From Novosphingobium sp. Fuku2-ISO-50 (GTDB lineage: Bacteria > Pseudomonadota > Alphaproteobacteria > Sphingomonadales > Sphingomonadaceae), in contig NZ_KQ954285.1 of the NCBI RefSeq assembly GCF_001519055.1, forward strand, positions 248,001-312,000: a DNA stretch of 64,000 nucleotides, read 5' to 3'. Shown piece after piece: positions 52,511-61,581 of this stretch. Each line of letters opens with the position of its first letter. Within the stretch, counting starts at the first letter, position 1. A model generated the notes under the pieces. The model searched no databases. It saw nothing but the letters and a program-made list of their open reading frames with translations, and had not been told where the DNA came from. Made by a program: the position numbers and the translations under genes.

Positions 52511-53077
52511 ATGTTCCGCCATTTCGACGAAGCCACCGCCGAGGACTGGAAGCCGATCGGCGAAAAGTTCGATGCGTTCCAGACCGGGCTGGTCGGCCAG
52601 TTGGTCACGCATCTGCGCCTGCTCGCCACGCACGACCTCGGCTATCCGGTCGATCGCTATATCCATTCGCTGCAGACCGCGACGCTGGCGCTGCGCGACG
52701 GGGCAGACGATGAAATGGTCGTCTGCGCCTTGCTGCACGACATCGGCGACACGCTCGCCCCGGTCAATCACGGGGCGATGGCTGCCGCGATCATGGCGCC
52801 CTACATTTCCCCGCTCAATGCCTGGATGATCGAACATCACGAGGAATTTCAAGGCTTTTTCTACGCCGAGTATTTCGGCGGCGACAAGCATGCGCGCGAC
52901 AAATACCGCGATCACCCCGCCTTTGCCCGCACCGCGCGGTTTACCGACGCATGGGATCAAAAGGCGTTCGATCCCGATTACGACACCCTGCCGATCGAGG
53001 CGTTCCTGCCGGCGCTGGAAACGATCTTTTCCCGCAAGCCCTGGGGCGACCATACGCGCGCCAATCAAGAGGACTGA
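52511..53077 (+). CDS. HD-domain protein, TmpB/PhnZ-like mixed-valent diiron oxygenase
   Basis: 188 residues. HD-fold metal ligands: H52 (YIHSLQTATLA), H76-D77 (LLHDIGD), H87 (VNHG), H110 (EHHEEFQG) and D146 (FTDAWDQ). The HSLQTA motif and the 24-residue spacing of the first two ligands match PhnZ-type carbon-phosphorus-cleaving diiron oxygenases rather than ordinary HD phosphohydrolases. The gene starts at ATG 52511 with AAGGAG upstream. Paired with the TmpA-like gene, it likely cleaves a hydroxylated product, such as 1-hydroxy-trimethylaminoethylphosphonate. The alternative is myo-inositol-oxygenase-like cleavage of another hydroxylated amine. Confidence 0.83.
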   Translation: MFRHFDEATAEDWKPIGEKFDAFQTGLVGQLVTHLRLLATHDLGYPVDRYIHSLQTATLALRDGADDEMVVCALLHDIGDTLAPVNHGAMAAAIMAPYISPLNAWMIEHHEEFQGFFYAEYFGGDKHARDKYRDHPAFARTARFTDAWDQKAFDPDYDTLPIEAFLPALETIFSRKPWGDHTRANQED

Positions 53078-53082
53078 CGCCC

Positions 53083-54273
53083 ATGACTATCGAGCTTGAA
53101 ATCGTTCAGGACTGGCGCGTGTTTGCCACCGACCACAGCCTTGCCGGCGTTGCGCTGAGCGGCGACGATACCGTGGTGAGCTGGAGCGACGGCCGCGAAA
53201 CCGCGTTTCACCGCTTTTTCCTGCGCGACAATTGCCCCTGTTCGCAATGCTACCTGCCGCTGACGCGCGAACAACTGTTCGAAGTGACCGACGCGCCCGC
53301 CGATCTTGCCGTGCACAGCGCCGCGATCAGCGCCGCCGGCGATCTGATCATCGGCTGGACCGACGGTCATGCCAGCCGCTACGCCCCCGGCTGGCTGCGC
53401 GCCCATGCACCCGACGCACAAAGCCGCGCCGAGCGCCACGCCGCACGCGCGCAGCCGTTCATCTGGGGCCGCGAATATGCCGATGCGCTGCAATCGTTCG
53501 ACTATGGCGACATCATGGCCGACGACGGCGCGCTCTGGACCTGGCTCAGCGCGCTCAAGTCGTCGGGGCTGACTCTGATCCGCAACGTGCCGGTCGAAGA
53601 AGAAGCGCTGCTCGGCCCGATTGCGCGAATTTCGCACTTGCGCGAAACCAATTTCGGCCGCGTGTTCGATGTGAAGTCGAAACCGCGCGCCGACAGCGCC
53701 GCCTATACCAGCGTCAACCTGCCCGCGCATACCGACTTGCCCACGCGCGAATTGCAGCCGGGGGTACAATTCCTGCACTGCCTGCAAAACGAAGCGACTG
53801 GCGGCGAAAGCGTGTTTGTCGACGGCTTTGCCATCGGCGAAGCGATGCGCAAGCACCATCCGGGCGAATTCGCCACGATCACCACCACGCCGATGGCCTT
53901 CTGGAACCGCGACGATCGCACCGATTACCGCTGGAGCGCACCGGCCATCGCGCTGAATGACGAAGGCGATCTCGACGAAGTGCGCTTTGCCAATTTCCTG
54001 CGCGGGCCGATCGACGCCCCGGCGGAAAAAATGGGCGATATTTATGCCGCGCTGCGCCTGTTTCAGGCGATGACGCGCGATCCGAAGTATTTCATCGAAC
54101 GCCGTCTGGCGCCCGGCGATATGTGGGCGTTTGACAACCGCCGCGTGATGCATGCACGACGCGAATTCGACCCGCAGACCGGCTCGCGCCATCTGCAGGG
54201 TGCCTATGTCGATCGCGACGAAATCAATTCGCGCTGGCGCGTGCTGTCGCGCCAGTTGGGAGAACCCTGCTGA
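53083..54273 (+). CDS. Gamma-butyrobetaine hydroxylase-like 2-oxoglutarate oxygenase
   Basis: 396 residues. The N-terminal domain has the zinc site of bona fide gamma-butyrobetaine hydroxylases (C51, C53, C56 in LRDNCPCSQC, plus a downstream His near residue 96). The catalytic domain has H216-x-D218 (PAHTDLP), H357 (NRRVMHARREF) and the 2-oxoglutarate Arg region GSRHLQGAY. It could convert gamma-butyrobetaine to L-carnitine, feeding the carnitine genes at 40.8-43.2 kb; trimethyllysine is another option. Five bases after the HD gene, with AGAGGA as ribosome site; overlaps the aldolase start by one base. Confidence 0.86.
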   Translation: MTIELEIVQDWRVFATDHSLAGVALSGDDTVVSWSDGRETAFHRFFLRDNCPCSQCYLPLTREQLFEVTDAPADLAVHSAAISAAGDLIIGWTDGHASRYAPGWLRAHAPDAQSRAERHAARAQPFIWGREYADALQSFDYGDIMADDGALWTWLSALKSSGLTLIRNVPVEEEALLGPIARISHLRETNFGRVFDVKSKPRADSAAYTSVNLPAHTDLPTRELQPGVQFLHCLQNEATGGESVFVDGFAIGEAMRKHHPGEFATITTTPMAFWNRDDRTDYRWSAPAIALNDEGDLDEVRFANFLRGPIDAPAEKMGDIYAALRLFQAMTRDPKYFIERRLAPGDMWAFDNRRVMHARREFDPQTGSRHLQGAYVDRDEINSRWRVLSRQLGEPC

Positions 54274-55016
54274 TGGCCTCGCTTCCTGCCGCAAAGTTCG
54301 ACAACGCCGAGCGCCAGACCCGCTATGACCTCGCCGCGTGCTATCGCCTTGCGGCAAAGTTCGGCATGACCGACGTGATCTATACGCATATCTCGGCGCG
54401 GATTCCCGGCACGGAAGATTTGCTGATCAATCGTTTTGGCGATCAGTTTCACGAAGTCACTGCCAGCAGCCTCGTCAAGTTCCGCATCGACGAGGAACCA
54501 TCGGAGCGCGATGTCAATCCGGCGGGCTATGTCATCCATTCGGCCGTCCACGGCGCGCGCCACGATGTCGGCTGCGTCATGCATACGCACACGGTGGCCG
54601 GGGTCGCGGTCGCGTGTCAGGCGCAGGGACTGCTGCCGATCAGCCAGTATTCGCTGCAATTCCATAACCGCATTGCCTACCACGATTACGAAGGGATCGC
54701 GCTGCTCGAAGACGAAAAGCCCCGGCTGGTGCGCGATATGGGCACGCATGGCGCGCTGATCCTGCGCAACCATGGTCTTTTGACCGCATACCCGACGATC
54801 GCCGAGACGTTTTCGGCGATGTACAATCTCGAACGCGCCTGCCAGGTGCAGATCGCGGCGATGAGCGGCGGCGCGGCGCTCTACCCGGTGCCCGAACATG
54901 TCCGCGAATTGACCGCGCGCCAGACCGAAAACTTCGGCGGCCAGGAAACCGGCGTCCCCGAATGGACCGCGCTGGTGCGCGAACTCGAACGCACCGATCC
55001 CGGCTTCGCGGATTGA
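54273..55016 (+). CDS. Class II aldolase/adducin-domain protein
   Basis: 247 residues. Zinc-binding HTH motif in CVMHTHTVAGVAVAC (about residues 101-115), a preceding NRFGDQFHEVTASSLVK loop, and NHGLL with a third His region (about 167). Members act as retro-aldolases or decarboxylases on phosphorylated or free sugar-like acids. In this operon it may cut a hydroxylated product of the oxygenases, though the substrate is not known. ATG overlaps the preceding stop (TGATG), so it is translationally coupled. Confidence 0.86.
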   Translation: MASLPAAKFDNAERQTRYDLAACYRLAAKFGMTDVIYTHISARIPGTEDLLINRFGDQFHEVTASSLVKFRIDEEPSERDVNPAGYVIHSAVHGARHDVGCVMHTHTVAGVAVACQAQGLLPISQYSLQFHNRIAYHDYEGIALLEDEKPRLVRDMGTHGALILRNHGLLTAYPTIAETFSAMYNLERACQVQIAAMSGGAALYPVPEHVRELTARQTENFGGQETGVPEWTALVRELERTDPGFAD

Positions 55017-55030
55017 GCGAGAGCACGCCC

Positions 55031-55954
55031 ATGACCACCGCTTTCGCAGTTGTTGCCGATTCCACCGACTTGCTGGTCGAGGCCTTTGCGCGCGCCGGTG
55101 CCGATGACAGCCTCGTCGCGCACCATATCGGCCAGCCCGACGAGGCGACGATGATCGCGCGCGTCGCCGGCTATCCGGTGATCGTCGTCAACGAAAGCCG
55201 AATCAGCGCGGCGGTGATGGATTCGAGCGCCGCGCTCAGACAGATCCTGTTTCTGGGCACGGGCGCGGCCAATTTCGTCGATCTGGAGGCGGCGGTGGCG
55301 CGCGGCATTCCGGTCCACACGATCAAGGGCTATGGCGACCGCGCCGTCGCCGAACACACCATCGCGCTGCTGTTTGCGGTCTATCGCGACATCGCCGCGC
55401 AAGATGCCTCGATCCGCGCCGGGCACTGGACCGGTGCGCCGCTCGGCGAATTGTCGGGCAAGACCATCGGCCTGATCGGTGTCGGCGCGATCGGCGGCGA
55501 AGTCGCGCGGATCGCCCAGGCGCTCGGCCTCAAAGTGCTGGTCTGGGCGCGCCGCCCGGTCGACATTCCGGGCGTCGAACACGTCGATCTCGACACGCTG
55601 CTCGCCCGCGCCGACATTGTCTCGCCCCACCTTGCCTACACGGCCGAAACCGCAGGCTTCCTCGATGCCGCTCGCTTGCGCCGGATGAAGCGCGGCGCGG
55701 TCTTCATCAACACCGCCCGCGCCGAACTGACCGACGAAGCCGAAGTCATCGCCATGCTCGAAGACGGCCATCTCGCCGGTGCCGGGCTCGATGTCTTCAG
55801 CACCGAGCCGCTGCCCGCCGATCATCCGATGCGCCGCGCAGCCCACGCCGTGCTGACCGCGCACACCGGCTGGCAAAGCCCTGAAGCGATCGCCCGCCTG
55901 ATCGGCACCGGCGTCGATATTCTCAAGCGCGAGCGCGCGGCGTTGGGCCTGTAG
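55031..55954 (+). CDS. D-isomer-specific 2-hydroxyacid dehydrogenase
   Basis: 307 residues with the NAD-binding GLIGVGAIGGEVARIAQALG (about residues 152-171), the conserved HTIALLFAVYRDI helix, NTARAELTDEAEVIAML (catalytic Glu region about 240) and HTGWQSPEA with the catalytic His near 281. Reduces a 2-keto acid or oxidises a D-2-hydroxy acid. ATG 55031 lies 14 bases after the aldolase stop with GAGCACG upstream. Probably handles an intermediate of the same operon. Confidence 0.88.
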   Translation: MTTAFAVVADSTDLLVEAFARAGADDSLVAHHIGQPDEATMIARVAGYPVIVVNESRISAAVMDSSAALRQILFLGTGAANFVDLEAAVARGIPVHTIKGYGDRAVAEHTIALLFAVYRDIAAQDASIRAGHWTGAPLGELSGKTIGLIGVGAIGGEVARIAQALGLKVLVWARRPVDIPGVEHVDLDTLLARADIVSPHLAYTAETAGFLDAARLRRMKRGAVFINTARAELTDEAEVIAMLEDGHLAGAGLDVFSTEPLPADHPMRRAAHAVLTAHTGWQSPEAIARLIGTGVDILKRERAALGL

Positions 55955-55962
55955 CCCGCCCC

Positions 55963-56958
55963 ATGCCCAAAAATCGCTATTACGACGGGCCGTTCAGCGA
56001 CCATTTCGACGGTCGCTTTTTCAACAACGCGCCGGAAACCACCGACAAGACGCTCGCCGACATCCGCCGCTGGCGCCGCACCTCGCGCCGCGCACCCTGG
56101 CCCGGCCATCTGCCCGTCCACCCCTGTGTGCCGCCCGAACGTGCCGAGGGCACGCGCATCACGCTGGTCGGCCATGCCACCGTGCTGATCCAGACCGGCG
56201 GGCTCAACCTGCTGACCGACCCGGTCTGGTCGCAGCGGTGCAGCCCGGTCCGGTTCGCCGGGCCCAAACGCGTCTGCGCCCCCGGCGTGCGCTTCGAAGA
56301 CCTGCCGCCGATCGACGCCGTGCTGCTCAGCCACAATCACTATGACCATCTCGACATCGCCACCATGCGACGGCTGGTCCGGCACCACGATCCGCTGATC
56401 CTGACCCCGCTCGGCAATGACACGATCATCCGCCGCGCCATCCCCAAGGCACGGATCGCCACCGGCGACTGGTGGCACACGCACGCCCTCGATCACGCCG
56501 TCGAGGTGACCATCGTCCCCGCGCAACACTGGTCGGCGCGCGGGTTTTACGACCGGCGCATGGCGCTATGGTGCGGCTTTCACATCCGCGCGGGCGATGC
56601 CACGGTCTATTTCGCCGGCGACACCGGCTATGGCGACGGCAGCCTGTTTGCCGCGATCCGCGAACGACTGGGATCGCCCGATGTCGCGCTGCTGCCGATC
56701 GGCGCCTATGCCCCGCGCTGGTTCATGCGCGATCAGCACACCAACCCCGCCGAAGCCGTGCGCGTGATGCGCGACCTCGATGCGGGACAAGCGCTCGCCA
56801 TCCATTGGGGCGTCTTTCCGCTCAGCGACGAAAGCCGCGACGAGCCGGTCCACTTGCTCGCCCGTGCCCTTGCCGAACGCGGCATCCCCCCGGCCCGCTT
56901 TCGCCATGACGAGCCGGGGGGCGTGTTCGTTCTGGACCGGTCAATCAGCCCTTTTTGA
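55963..56958 (+). CDS. Metallo-beta-lactamase-fold hydrolase, NAPE-PLD/UlaG-like
   Basis: 331 residues. The dinuclear zinc motif SHNHYDHLD (about residues 122-130), a preceding VGHATVLIQTGGLNLLTDPVW, and YFAGDTGYG mark the NAPE-hydrolysing phospholipase D / L-ascorbate-6-phosphate lactonase group. Another His is at IPAQHW... region (VPAQHWSARG, about 187) and HWGVFP near 281. Substrate unknown. Starts eight bases after the dehydrogenase, so it may be the last gene of the oxygenase operon. It overlaps asd tail to tail by 14 bases. Confidence 0.87.
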   Translation: MPKNRYYDGPFSDHFDGRFFNNAPETTDKTLADIRRWRRTSRRAPWPGHLPVHPCVPPERAEGTRITLVGHATVLIQTGGLNLLTDPVWSQRCSPVRFAGPKRVCAPGVRFEDLPPIDAVLLSHNHYDHLDIATMRRLVRHHDPLILTPLGNDTIIRRAIPKARIATGDWWHTHALDHAVEVTIVPAQHWSARGFYDRRMALWCGFHIRAGDATVYFAGDTGYGDGSLFAAIRERLGSPDVALLPIGAYAPRWFMRDQHTNPAEAVRVMRDLDAGQALAIHWGVFPLSDESRDEPVHLLARALAERGIPPARFRHDEPGGVFVLDRSISPF

Positions 56959-57970
56959 GGTGACGGCGGCCCAGGAGTTCGGCGATCTGGACGGCGTTGA
57001 GCGCGGCGCCCTTGCGCAAGTTGTCCGACACGCACCACAGTGTCAGGCCGTTTTCGACGGTCGAGTCTTCGCGCACGCGGCTGACATAGGTCGCATAATC
57101 GCCGACGCATTCGACCGGGGTGACGTATCCACCGTCTTCGCGCTTGTCGACGAGCATCACGCCGGGGGCTTCGCGCAGCACGTCCTGTGCTTCGGTCGCG
57201 CTGATTTCGTTTTCGAATTCGATGTTGACCGCTTCGGAATGGCCGACGAACACCGGCACGCGCACGCACGTCGCCACGACCTTGATCTTGGGATCGAGGA
57301 TCTTCTTGGTTTCGACCACCATTTTCCATTCTTCCTTGGTCGAACCATCGTCGAGGAAGACATCGATGTGCGGGATCACGTTAAAGGCGATCTGCTTGGT
57401 GAACTTCTTCGGATCGACCGAATCGCCGACAAAGATGCCCCGGCTCTGCTCGAACAGTTCGTCCATGCCTTCCTTGCCCGCGCCCGACACCGACTGATAG
57501 GTCGCGACGACCACGCGCTTGATCTTGGCGAGATCGTGCAAGGGCTTCAACGCCACGACGAGCTGTGCGGTCGAACAGTTGGGGTTGGCGATGATCATGC
57601 GCGCCTTGTAGCCGTCGATCGCATCGGGATTCACTTCGGGCACGACCAGCGGCACATCGGGGTCCATGCGATAGAGCGACGAATTGTCGATCACCACGCA
57701 GCCCTGCGCGGCGGCCTTGGGCGCATAGATCTTCGTCGGGCCGGAGCCTGCGGCAAACAGTGCCATGTCCCAGCCGGTGAAGTCGAAATGTTCGACATTC
57801 TGGACTTTGAGCATCTTGCCGGTTTCGCCGAATTCGATCTCGGTCCCTTGCGAGCGCGATGACGCCAGCGCGGCGATCTCGTCGATCGGAAACTGGCGCT
57901 CGGCCAGGATGTTGAGCATTTCGCGGCCGACATTACCCGTCGCACCCACGACCGCTACGCGATAACCCAT
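56945..57970 (-). CDS. asd: Aspartate-semialdehyde dehydrogenase
   Basis: 341 residues; NADPH-dependent reduction of aspartyl phosphate on the way to lysine, diaminopimelate, methionine and threonine. VAVVGATGNVGREMLNIL at the N-terminus binds NADP; the catalytic Cys is in ANPNCSTAQL (about residue 131) and a conserved SVSGAGKEGMDEL and HIDVFLDDGSTKEEWK follow. ATG 57970 has a strong AGGAGG upstream. Converges on the metallo-hydrolase gene with a 14-base 3' overlap. Confidence 0.97.
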   Translation of the reverse strand: MGYRVAVVGATGNVGREMLNILAERQFPIDEIAALASSRSQGTEIEFGETGKMLKVQNVEHFDFTGWDMALFAAGSGPTKIYAPKAAAQGCVVIDNSSLYRMDPDVPLVVPEVNPDAIDGYKARMIIANPNCSTAQLVVALKPLHDLAKIKRVVVATYQSVSGAGKEGMDELFEQSRGIFVGDSVDPKKFTKQIAFNVIPHIDVFLDDGSTKEEWKMVVETKKILDPKIKVVATCVRVPVFVGHSEAVNIEFENEISATEAQDVLREAPGVMLVDKREDGGYVTPVECVGDYATYVSRVREDSTVENGLTLWCVSDNLRKGAALNAVQIAELLGRRHLKKG

Positions 57971-58011
57971 CGTTGTACCTCCTCTGGCCCCGGCCTGCGC
58001 CGGGACGAATG

Positions 58012-60297
58012 TTACTGGCCGCCCGCGACGACACCGTGACGGGCAAGGAAATCGAACACCCGGTCATAGAGGTGCACGCTGATCTTCGGCCCCCCGATAC
58101 CATGCGTCTGCCCCGGATAGAGCATCATCTCGAACGGCACGGCATGCGCCTGCAACGTCGCGGCGAGCGCAGTCGTGTTGTCGAGCACGACATTGTCATC
58201 GGCCATGCCATGGATCACCAACAGCGGATCGGCGATCTTCGGCGCGTCGATCAGCGCCCCGGCGCGATCGTAGACCCCGCCCGGCGCATGCGGATCGCCG
58301 AGATAGCGCTCGGTATAGGCGGTGTCATACAGTTCCCACCGGGTCACCGGCGCGACCGCAATGCCCGCCGCCCATTCGCCGGGGTGCTCTTCCAGCATTT
58401 TCAGCGTCATATAGCCGCCATAGGACCAGCCGAACGTGGCGATCCGCGCCGGATCGACGAACGGTTGCGCCTTGAGCCAGCGCGTACCCGCCAGCTGATC
58501 GGCGACTTCGACCGTGCCCATTGCATGCCAGATCGGGCTTTCGAAAGCGACGCCGCGATTGGCCGAGCCGCGATTGTCGATGGCAAACCAGATATAGCCC
58601 TTGGCCACGACCGCTTGCGCCAGCGCGCCCTGCCAGCCGCGCCGCACGACTTGCGCCGAAGGGCCGCCATAGTGATAGGTAAACACCGGATAGCGCTTGC
58701 CCGGCTCCAGCGGCGGAGTGATCATCATCCAGTGCAGATCGGTGCCGTCATCGGCCTTGATCGTGCCGAACTGCGCCGGGCGGTGCGCGGCGAGATAGGG
58801 CGCATAAGGATGATGCCCCTCGACGCGGTTTTCCTCGATCCATGCCAGGCGTTCGCCCTTGGCATCGGCAAGATAGGATTGCGGCGGCTGTGCATCGGCA
58901 TTGCGCGTCACGATCAGCGTGTGCCCGGCGGCATCGGCGCTGGCGCTGTTGTCATAGGCCGGATCGCCCAGCGGGGTCAGCGTGTCGGGATGCGCAAGAT
59001 CAAGCGCATAGACCTGCCCCGACAGGACATCGTCGCGATTGCCCGTCAGGATCAGGCGCCCGGCCTTTTCATCGACCGCGACCAGCGCGGTGACTTCCCA
59101 GTCGCCCTGAGTCAGCCGCTGCCACTGGCCGCCCTTGAAGCGATAGAGATGCCCATGGCCATCGCGTTCGGACCACCAGATCAGGCTGCCATCGGCAAGG
59201 AAGCGATAGGCGGTGGACAGGTTGATCCAGCTTTTGGGCGCGGCATGTTCGGTAAACAGCACGCGCGAGGCGCCCGACCCGGGATCGACCGCCAGCATGT
59301 CGAGCCGGTCCTGCGCGCGGTTGAGCCGCTGTACAAAGAGCGTTTTGCCATCGCGCGCCCAATCGACGCGGGCGAGATAGATGTCCTTGTCCGCTCCCAG
59401 ATCGACATCGACGCGGGTTTCGCCGTCGGTCGACAGGATCGCCAGCGACACCACCGCATTGGCCGCGCCCGCCGCCGGATAGCGCTGCTGCGTCACGCTG
59501 GTCGCGCCGGCGCCGATCGCCGCGCGGGTGACCAGGCCAACGCCGCTTTCGTCATAGCGTTCGACCGCCAGCCGCGTTTCGTCGGGCGCCCACCATGTCC
59601 CGGCCATGCGGTGCAGTTCTTCCTGCGCGATGAATTCGGCTTCGCCCCAATGCACGTCGGGGCTGGTTTCAGCCGGGCTTACCGCAATCGCGTTGCCCGC
59701 CAACGGGGCGACCCACAGCCGCCGGTCGCGGACAAAGGCGATATGCCCGCCTTTGGGCCCCAGCGTCGGATTGAGCACTTCACCGCCTTGCGCAGCGGCA
59801 ATCGGCACGACTGTCCCGGCCTCTTTGCCCGCGACATGGGCGAGGAACAGGCGCCCGTCGACCGGGACCAGCACGCTTTGCGAATCGGGGGCCCAGTCAT
59901 AGCTGACAATGCCTTTCAGCTCGCCGATGCGTTCGCGCTCGCGCTGCATCTTGGCGGCTTCGGACAAGTCCTTGCCGCTGGCGAGCCGGGCCGAATCGAC
60001 CAGCATGCGCCACGTGCCGCTGTGTCGGTCAAAGCCCCACAAGTCATAGCGCGTGCGATCGTCGGGCCGGTTTTTCAGCATGGTCAGGAAACGCCCATCG
60101 GGCGACAGGCGCACCCCGCGCGGCACGGCCCCGGCGATGCCCGGACTGGCAAAGACGCGTTCGAGGCTGATCTGTGTGGGCGCGGCAGATTGGGACACGG
60201 CATTCTCCCGGGCGGCAAGCGAGGCAGGCACGAGGCCGACCATCAGCGCAGCAATCATCAACAGCGGGGCAGGCATCAAAAGCGGGGCAGGACGCAT
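58012..60297 (-). CDS. Dipeptidyl-peptidase-IV-like S9 serine protease
   Basis: 761 residues with a signal peptide (about residues 1-28; LLMIAALMVGLVPASLAA). An eight-bladed propeller (about 40-480) contains the EE pair of DPP4-type aminopeptidases in AEFIAQEELHRMAGTWW, and the alpha/beta-hydrolase domain has the nucleophile in FGWSYGGYMT (about residue 610), Asp in HGMADDNV and His in GQTHGIGG. Removes N-terminal dipeptides from periplasmic peptides. ATG 60297 is chosen as start; one 11 codons upstream is possible and would overlap the rplS terminator. Common in sphingomonads. Confidence 0.92.
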   Translation of the reverse strand: MRPAPLLMPAPLLMIAALMVGLVPASLAARENAVSQSAAPTQISLERVFASPGIAGAVPRGVRLSPDGRFLTMLKNRPDDRTRYDLWGFDRHSGTWRMLVDSARLASGKDLSEAAKMQRERERIGELKGIVSYDWAPDSQSVLVPVDGRLFLAHVAGKEAGTVVPIAAAQGGEVLNPTLGPKGGHIAFVRDRRLWVAPLAGNAIAVSPAETSPDVHWGEAEFIAQEELHRMAGTWWAPDETRLAVERYDESGVGLVTRAAIGAGATSVTQQRYPAAGAANAVVSLAILSTDGETRVDVDLGADKDIYLARVDWARDGKTLFVQRLNRAQDRLDMLAVDPGSGASRVLFTEHAAPKSWINLSTAYRFLADGSLIWWSERDGHGHLYRFKGGQWQRLTQGDWEVTALVAVDEKAGRLILTGNRDDVLSGQVYALDLAHPDTLTPLGDPAYDNSASADAAGHTLIVTRNADAQPPQSYLADAKGERLAWIEENRVEGHHPYAPYLAAHRPAQFGTIKADDGTDLHWMMITPPLEPGKRYPVFTYHYGGPSAQVVRRGWQGALAQAVVAKGYIWFAIDNRGSANRGVAFESPIWHAMGTVEVADQLAGTRWLKAQPFVDPARIATFGWSYGGYMTLKMLEEHPGEWAAGIAVAPVTRWELYDTAYTERYLGDPHAPGGVYDRAGALIDAPKIADPLLVIHGMADDNVVLDNTTALAATLQAHAVPFEMMLYPGQTHGIGGPKISVHLYDRVFDFLARHGVVAGGQ

Positions 60298-60329
60298 CTG
60301 TGGTCTCGCAAGATCGATGCAGGACAGCA

Positions 60330-60365
60330 AAAAGGCGCCCCGGCTGGTGTGCCAGGACGCCTTTT
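60330..60365 (-). terminator. Rho-independent terminator of trmD-rplS
   Basis: On the minus strand, AAAAGGCG and CGCCTTTT form an 8-bp stem with inner pairing CCTGG/CCAGC-like, ending in a run of five T. It lies about 50 bases after the rplS stop. Confidence 0.8.
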
Positions 60366-60414
60366 CACGTTTGTCTCGTGGTCGGCAATGGGCCGCCTTA
60401 ACGGCCCATCCTGG

Positions 60415-60795
60415 TCAACCCTCGGCGCTGGGCCGGGGATCGCGACGTTCGGCAATACGCGCCGACTTGCCGCGACGACCGCGCAGATAATAGAGCTTCG
60501 CACGGCGCACGACGCCGCGACGGACCACGGTGATCGAATCGATGTTGGGCGAATAGAGCGGGAACACACGTTCCACACCTTCGCCGAACGAGATCTTGCG
60601 CACGGTGAAGTTCGAGCCGAGGCCACGGTTCGAACGCGCGATCACCACACCTTCATAGGCCTGAACGCGGGTGCGTTCGCCTTCAACAACGCGCACGCCC
60701 ACGCGCACGGTATCACCGGCGCGGAAAGCGGGAATGTCCTTCTTTGCCTTGAACTCGGCAATGGCTTCAGCTTCAAGCTGCTGAATCAGGTTCAT
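60415..60795 (-). CDS. rplS: 50S ribosomal protein L19
   Basis: 126 residues. Typical L19 sequence: the N-terminal [31 protein letters not shown] and [38 protein letters not shown], and a basic C-terminus [18 protein letters not shown] 60795 overlaps the trmD stop (ATGA), giving translational coupling. Confidence 0.97.
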   Translation of the reverse strand: MNLIQQLEAEAIAEFKAKKDIPAFRAGDTVRVGVRVVEGERTRVQAYEGVVIARSNRGLGSNFTVRKISFGEGVERVFPLYSPNIDSITVVRRGVVRRAKLYYLRGRRGKSARIAERRDPRPSAEG

Positions 60796-61538
60796 TTTTT
60801 GTCGTCCGTCGTTCCATGCTGCGCACCAGAGGCAGACTGGACCCGAACGCCGCCATGGCGTTCCCAAAGGTCCGGCCTGCGTAGCCGGGTATCGACCTCT
60901 GCCATGGCATGACGCCATGCAGCGATCTTCGCATGATCCCCCGATCGCAGCACTTCAGGGATCGTGCGCCCTTCCCAAAGATTGGGTCGGGTATAGTGGG
61001 GGTATTCGAGAAGACCGTTTTCAAACGATTCCTCGTGCCCACTGGAAGCCGCGCCCATTACGCCGGGAAGCAGCCGAATGCAAGCATCGAGCAGGATCAG
61101 CGCCCCACATTCCCCGCCCGACAGCACGACATCGCCCACCGCGATCTCTTCGACATCGCGCCCGGCAAAGATCCGCTCGTCAAACCCTTCAAACCGCCCG
61201 CACAGCACGGTCACCCCCGGCCCTGCCGCCAGCTCGCGCACGCGTGCCTGGGTCAGCGGGTGCCCGCGTGGCGTCATCGCCACGACAGGCGCGTCCGGAT
61301 GCAAGGCGCGCGCATGATCGATGGCCCGCGCCAGCACATCGACCTTGAGCACCATACCCGCCCCGCCGCCTGCGGGCGTGTCATCGACGGTACGATGCTT
61401 GTCAGTGGCAAAATCGCGGATCTGCACAGTATCGAGTGACCACGTCCCCTCGGCCAGGGCACGCCCGGCAAGACTGTGGCCCAGCGGCCCCGGAAACATG
61501 TCGGGATAGAGGGTGAGGATGGTGGCAGCGAATGTCAT
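60792..61538 (-). CDS. trmD: tRNA (guanine-37-N1) methyltransferase
   Basis: 248-residue SPOUT methyltransferase making m1G37 to prevent frameshifting. Trefoil-knot signatures: [14 protein letters not shown] (about residues 108-121), the [19 protein letters not shown] loop and [15 protein letters not shown] near residue 50. ATG 61538 gives [17 protein letters not shown], the family start; ATG 61550 four codons upstream is possible. Normally rimM precedes trmD; here vapBC does. Confidence 0.96.
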   Translation of the reverse strand: MTFAATILTLYPDMFPGPLGHSLAGRALAEGTWSLDTVQIRDFATDKHRTVDDTPAGGGAGMVLKVDVLARAIDHARALHPDAPVVAMTPRGHPLTQARVRELAAGPGVTVLCGRFEGFDERIFAGRDVEEIAVGDVVLSGGECGALILLDACIRLLPGVMGAASSGHEESFENGLLEYPHYTRPNLWEGRTIPEVLRSGDHAKIAAWRHAMAEVDTRLRRPDLWERHGGVRVQSASGAQHGTTDDKK

Positions 61539-61581
61539 GGCCGCGCTCATGCCCCGTGTGGAGCGGACTGTCGAGCGCCGG

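Noticed and set aside
57973-60912. 979-codon open frame antisense to the DPP4-like protease
   Set aside because: Opposite strand has an intact catalytic triad and signal peptide; the antisense product has none of these.
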